A stretch of 7,678 nucleotides of DNA from contig JAICKM010000320.1 in NCBI GenBank assembly GCA_025927935.1, positions 1 to 7,678 on the forward strand, in the 5' to 3' direction. Both the position numbers and the translations under genes were made by a program. Source of the stretch: Chloroflexia bacterium (GTDB lineage: Bacteria; Chloroflexota; Chloroflexia; QHBQ01; JADMIH01). Under the pieces are notes generated by a model, which saw only the letters and a program-made list of their open reading frames with translations, was not told where the DNA came from and searched no databases. This document shows positions 5,108 through 7,678 of this stretch, piece by piece; position 1 is the stretch's first letter; the number at the start of each line of letters is the position of its first letter.

Positions 5108-5698
5108 ATGATCGCCGGACTCCGTGGCCGGTTGGCGGGGAAGGAAGCCGACAGCGTCATTATCGACTGCGGCGGGGTGCTCTACCGGGTCTTCGTGCCC
5201 GGCTCCGCCCTGAGCGAGCTGAGCGCGGACGGCGCCGAGGTGCTGCTGCATACGCACCTCGCGGTGCGCGAAGACTCCATGACGCTCTACGGCTGTACCA
5301 CGCGCCGCCAGTTAGACCTGTTCGAGACCTTGCTCAACGTGACGGGCGTCGGCCCCAAGGTGGCCCTGGCGATCATTGGCAGTATGCCCGCCGACGCCCT
5401 GGAGCAAGCCATTGCCCAGGGCGACCTGGTCCTGCTGACGCGCGTGCCCGGCGTGGGCAAAAAGCTGGCCCAGCGCCTGGTGCTGGAACTCAAAGGCAAG
5501 CTCGACCTGGCCGCGTTGGGCGTGGGCGCGCCCGGCGCCGTGCGCCTCACCGGCCCGCTGGCCGAGGTGGCCGAGGCCCTGGGTGCGCTCGGCTACAATG
5601 CGAGCGAGGTCCAGCAGGTGTTGCCCAAGCTGCCGCAGGACGGCTCGGTGCCGGTCGAGGATCTCGTCATGCAAGCCTTGCAGCAGATGGGCCGCTAG
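5108..5698 (+). CDS. ruvA: Holliday junction branch migration protein RuvA
   Basis: At 196 residues this is a normal-length RuvA, the tetrameric protein that binds four-way DNA junctions and loads the RuvB motor. All three domains are visible. An N-terminal OB fold (1-63) opens MIAGLRGRL and carries the acidic-pin pair E55-D56 in REDSMTLYG. A central region has two helix-hairpin-helix motifs, NVTGVGPKVALAII (77-90) and RVPGVGKKLAQRLVLELKGK (112-131). A C-terminal RuvB-binding domain (about 150-196) includes EALGALGYNASEV. The acidic linker between domains II and III is short. Neither ruvC nor ruvB is adjacent in the window: the upstream neighbour is the helicase-associated gene and the downstream one a dehydratase 36 bases on. 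I see no convincing promoter in the upstream gap. Confidence 0.97.
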   Translation: MIAGLRGRLAGKEADSVIIDCGGVLYRVFVPGSALSELSADGAEVLLHTHLAVREDSMTLYGCTTRRQLDLFETLLNVTGVGPKVALAIIGSMPADALEQAIAQGDLVLLTRVPGVGKKLAQRLVLELKGKLDLAALGVGAPGAVRLTGPLAEVAEALGALGYNASEVQQVLPKLPQDGSVPVEDLVMQALQQMGR

Positions 5699-5734
5699 CT
5701 GCCGCGGCTACCGGCAAAAGATGGGATTTTCACT

Positions 5735-6724
5735 ATGGAAGATCTAGAACTGGGCGCGGTCGAGGCCGCGTATGCGCGCCTGCGCGATGTCGTGCGCCGC
5801 ACGCCGGTGCTGGATTGGGGCGTGACCGGCGGCACCGGCTGGCGCCCGCCCGTGGGCCAGCGCCTGACCTTGAAGCTCGAACACTTGCAGATCACCGGCT
5901 CGTTCAAGGTGCGCGGCGCCTGGAACCTCATCGCTGATCTCCCGGCGGCAACGCGGGCGCGCGGGCTGGTGACGGCGTCGGGCGGCAATCACGGCCTGGC
6001 GGTGGCCTGGGCCGCCGCGCGGGCGGGCGTGGCCGCCACGGTCTTCCTGCCGCAGATGACTCCCGCCGCGCAAGAAGCCAAGATCCGCAGCTTCGGCGCC
6101 ACCGTCTTCCGCCACGGCCTGGCCTGGGACGACGCCTGGGAGGGCGCGGTGGCCTACGCCGCGGAGCGCGACTTGCCGCTGGTTCATCCTTTTGACGATC
6201 CGCATGTTGCCGCCGGGCAGGGCACGGTGGGCCTCGAACTATTGGAGCAGGCGCCCGATCTCGATCTGCTGGTCGTCGCCGTGGGCGGGGGCGGGTTGCT
6301 GGGCGGTATCGCCGCCTATGCCAAGCAGCGCCAACCGAATTTGCGCATCGTCGGCGTCGAACCGGCGGGCGCAGCCAGCATGAGCGCGGCGCTGCGGGCC
6401 GGGGAGCCGCTGGCCCTGCCCAGTGTGCAAACCATCGCCCACACCCTGGCTCCGCGTCGCGTGAGCCGGCTGACCCTGGATCTCTGCCGGCGCTACGTCG
6501 AATCGGTGGTGCTGGTCGAAGACGCCGATCTGGTGGCGGCCATGGAATTGCTCTGGGCGGACGCGAACCTGCTTGTGGAGCCGAGCGGTGCCGCCACCCT
6601 GGCCGCGTTGATGGCCGGGCGCATCCCCGGCGCGGAGGCCGCCCGCCATATCGGCATCGTCGTCTGCGGCGCCAATGTGGATGCCGCCCCGGCCATCGCC
6701 CTGGCGACGGGCCGTCACGCCTGA
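5735..6724 (+). CDS. PLP-dependent threonine/serine dehydratase, short form without ACT domain
   Basis: This 329-residue fold-type II PLP enzyme is probably a threonine ammonia-lyase (threonine to 2-oxobutanoate and ammonia) or serine dehydratase. The cofactor-binding lysine is K58 in GSFKVRGA. The substrate/cofactor loop SGGNHG is at 82-87, the phosphate-binding glycine loop GGGGL at 184-188, and EPSGA at 282-286. C311 in the VCGAN block occupies the place where many family members have serine facing the pyridine nitrogen. It ends without an ACT regulatory domain, unlike long isoleucine-feedback enzymes, so it resembles catabolic or unregulated short forms. The same fold covers serine racemase and related lyases, so substrate is uncertain. 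The ATG has only a weak purine-rich site (AAAAGATGGGA). The 36-base gap after ruvA suggests co-transcription. Confidence 0.85.
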   Translation: MEDLELGAVEAAYARLRDVVRRTPVLDWGVTGGTGWRPPVGQRLTLKLEHLQITGSFKVRGAWNLIADLPAATRARGLVTASGGNHGLAVAWAAARAGVAATVFLPQMTPAAQEAKIRSFGATVFRHGLAWDDAWEGAVAYAAERDLPLVHPFDDPHVAAGQGTVGLELLEQAPDLDLLVVAVGGGGLLGGIAAYAKQRQPNLRIVGVEPAGAASMSAALRAGEPLALPSVQTIAHTLAPRRVSRLTLDLCRRYVESVVLVEDADLVAAMELLWADANLLVEPSGAATLAALMAGRIPGAEAARHIGIVVCGANVDAAPAIALATGRHA

Positions 6725-6745
6725 GTCGATGTATCGCTATAGGAT

Positions 6746-6766
6746 TTAATCTAACGTTAATCTACG
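6746..6766 (+). promoter_or_regulatory. Direct repeats with 11-base period upstream of a promoter
   Basis: TTAATCTA occurs at 6746-6753 and again at 6757-6764, followed by ACG and CG respectively. The 11-base period puts both copies on the same face of the helix, and the array ends 5 bases before the -35 at 6772. Two half-sites one turn apart touching the -35 is the layout used by OmpR/PhoB-family response regulators (PhoP boxes of the TTAACA type are similar). The regulator's identity is not shown by the sequence. Confidence 0.45.
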
Positions 6767-6771
6767 CGTCC

Positions 6772-6800
6772 TTGCTGCCCTGGGATCAACATGGTACACT
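6772..6800 (+). promoter_or_regulatory. Candidate promoter with extended -10 for the membrane-protein gene
   Basis: TTGCTG (6772-6777) and TACACT (6795-6800) are 17 bases apart, and TG at 6792-6793 gives an extended -10 (TGgTACACT). The -35 is a weak match, consistent with an activated promoter. A start near 6807 gives a leader of about 75 bases before the ATG at 6884. Confidence 0.5.
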
Positions 6801-6870
6801 GAAGATCATACCGGAGTCTGACGAGGCGCTTTGCAGAACTCTATTATCCCCCTATCGCGGCCTGGTTCTG

Positions 6871-6876
6871 AAAGGA
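6871..6876 (+). promoter_or_regulatory. Ribosome binding site of the membrane-protein gene
   Basis: AAAGGA ends 7 bases before the ATG at 6884. It supports this start over the in-frame GTG at 6887 and ATG at 6893. Confidence 0.6.
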
Positions 6877-6883
6877 TTGTGCT

Positions 6884-7582
6884 ATGGTGCTGATGCCGTT
6901 ATTCGCCATGATCGTGGGTTTTGCCCTGGCGATCGTCATCCTGAACCACTATGCCGCTAACCCGGCCCGGCGCACGCACGAGTTCATCTGGGGCCTGTCC
7001 TTCTTCCTGTTCGGACTCGGCGCGCTGGCCGAAGTGGCGGCGGATTTCGTGGGTTGGACCGACACGATGGCCCGCGTGTACTACATCAGCGGCGCGATCC
7101 TGGCCGTGGCCTACCTGGGGCTGGGCGAAGCCGTGCTGCTGTGGCCCGGTCGCGTCGCCCGCATCGTCATGATCATCGGCGCGCTGTTCACCGCCGCGAC
7201 CCTGCTGGCCCTGTACTTTGCCCCGCTCGATACCCAGGTGCTGACCAGCGATGCCCCCTGGCGCGCGGTGGCGCCCAAAGGCTCGCTGCCCGCCATCCTG
7301 GCCGGGGTCAGCAACAGCATCGGCACGCTGCTGATCGTCGGCGGCGCGCTCTATTCAGCCTGGGTCTTCTGGCGCAAGGGCATCATGCGCAGCCGCATGA
7401 TCGGTTGCCTCTTGCTGGCCGCGGGCACCATCGTCGTCGCAACCGGGGGCGTGCTCGCCGGGTGGCTGGGCCAGCACGCCTGGCTCTATCCGCCGATGGC
7501 CGTGGGCGTGGCGATCATGTTCGTGGGCTATTTGCAAACCACGCGGGCGCCGGCGCCCAAGCCGGCCACGCAGCCCTCGTAA
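6884..7582 (+). CDS. Seven-transmembrane-helix protein of unknown function
   Basis: I do not recognise a characterised family. The 232-residue product is almost entirely membrane-embedded, with hydrophobic segments at about 4-21, 33-54, 64-86, 92-113, 136-162, 171-194 and 200-218. Basic residues cluster in loops 1 (R29-R30), 3 (R90, R93) and 5 (R164-K165, R169, R171) and in the tail (R221, K226), so the positive-inside rule predicts N-terminus outside and C-terminus inside, the topology of seven-helix receptors and rhodopsins. There is no TM7 lysine of the retinal-binding kind and no kinase or other output domain. Acidic E50 (helix 2) and E82 (helix 3) lie within predicted helices. The largest outside loop (about 114-135) contains APLDTQ and DAPWRAVAPKG. 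The C-terminal tail is Pro/Ala-rich. It has its own promoter candidate and a terminator, so it appears monocistronic. A sensory or small-ligand role is only a guess. Confidence 0.8.
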   Translation: MVLMPLFAMIVGFALAIVILNHYAANPARRTHEFIWGLSFFLFGLGALAEVAADFVGWTDTMARVYYISGAILAVAYLGLGEAVLLWPGRVARIVMIIGALFTAATLLALYFAPLDTQVLTSDAPWRAVAPKGSLPAILAGVSNSIGTLLIVGGALYSAWVFWRKGIMRSRMIGCLLLAAGTIVVATGGVLAGWLGQHAWLYPPMAVGVAIMFVGYLQTTRAPAPKPATQPS

Positions 7583-7602
7583 GTTCGATCCTGTCCTGAT
7601 CC

Positions 7603-7638
7603 GCCCCGCCGGGCTGCATTCCCTGGCGGGGCCGTTTT
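7603..7638 (+). terminator. Intrinsic terminator of the membrane-protein gene
   Basis: GCCCCGCCGGG (7603-7613) pairs with CCTGGCGGGGC (7622-7632), 11 bp including one G-U pair, around an 8-base loop. It is followed by CGTTTTG. It lies 20 bases after the stop codon and is the clearest intrinsic terminator in the window. Confidence 0.85.
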
Positions 7639-7651
7639 GTGCCCCGCATGC

Positions 7652-7656
7652 AGGAG
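7652..7656 (+). promoter_or_regulatory. Ribosome binding site of the truncated last gene
   Basis: AGGAG lies 6 bases before the ATG at 7663. It is the main support for a gene starting there. Confidence 0.6.
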
Positions 7657-7662
7657 CGCTTT

Positions 7663-7678
7663 ATGACGGAACCTCGGC
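7663..7678 (+). CDS. Start of an unidentified gene cut by the window end
   Basis: An ATG preceded by AGGAG begins a frame reading M-T-E-P-R and continues past the window. It starts 25 bases after the terminator T run, and no promoter is visible in between. Five residues are too few to identify the product. Confidence 0.55.

Noticed and set aside
6772..6960. Plus-strand open frame of 62 codons overlapping the membrane-protein start
   Set aside because: It overlaps the promoter candidate and the coding start in another frame, without a ribosome site or recognisable product.

Overview
This is a GC-rich bacterial chromosomal segment in which every gene lies on the + strand. It starts at the distal end of a ribosomal protein/RNA polymerase cluster. 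In order it carries the last 25 codons of a probable rpoA, then rplQ (L17), truA (tRNA pseudouridine synthase), rplM (L13) and rpsI (S9). Next come a 768-residue protein with an XPB/Ssl2-type helicase-associated C-terminal domain but no helicase motor, ruvA, a short PLP-dependent threonine/serine dehydratase, a seven-helix membrane protein, and the first codons of another gene. The organism is most likely a Chloroflexota member (Anaerolineae-like). That is inference from the style of the proteins, the high GC, the helicase-associated protein and two intergenic palindromes resembling dispersed repeats I remember from such genomes. No marker gene settles it.

Positions 1-2285 are a translation block: rpoA-rplQ, a short gap with a GC-rich hairpin, truA starting at GTG, then rplM and rpsI 15 bases apart, each with a good Shine-Dalgarno. 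Positions 2286-2668 (383 bases) have no convincing gene but are dense in structure: a 7-bp tandem repeat, a hairpin after rpsI, a 10-bp-arm palindrome, a perfect 18-bp inverted repeat with a 35-base loop, two mutually exclusive small hairpins ending in five T, and a consensus-quality sigma-70-type promoter (TTGACA, 17 bases, TATGAT). This region separates the ribosomal block from the DNA-repair-like genes.

Positions 2669-5698 hold the helicase-associated protein and ruvA, separated by 132 bases containing a hairpin and a probable dispersed repeat. The dehydratase follows ruvA after 36 bases and may be co-transcribed. A second promoter candidate with an extended -10 lies upstream of the membrane-protein gene. 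Just in front of it are two 8-base direct repeats with an 11-base period, the layout of an OmpR/PhoB-type response-regulator site. A clear intrinsic terminator closes the membrane-protein gene at 7603-7638.

Most genes are ordinary housekeeping genes. The points most worth following up are the motorless helicase-associated protein, the stacked inverted repeats after rpsI, and the promoter, repeat and seven-helix protein unit at the right end. I found no CRISPR array, tRNA, rRNA, transposase or obvious novel defence system.
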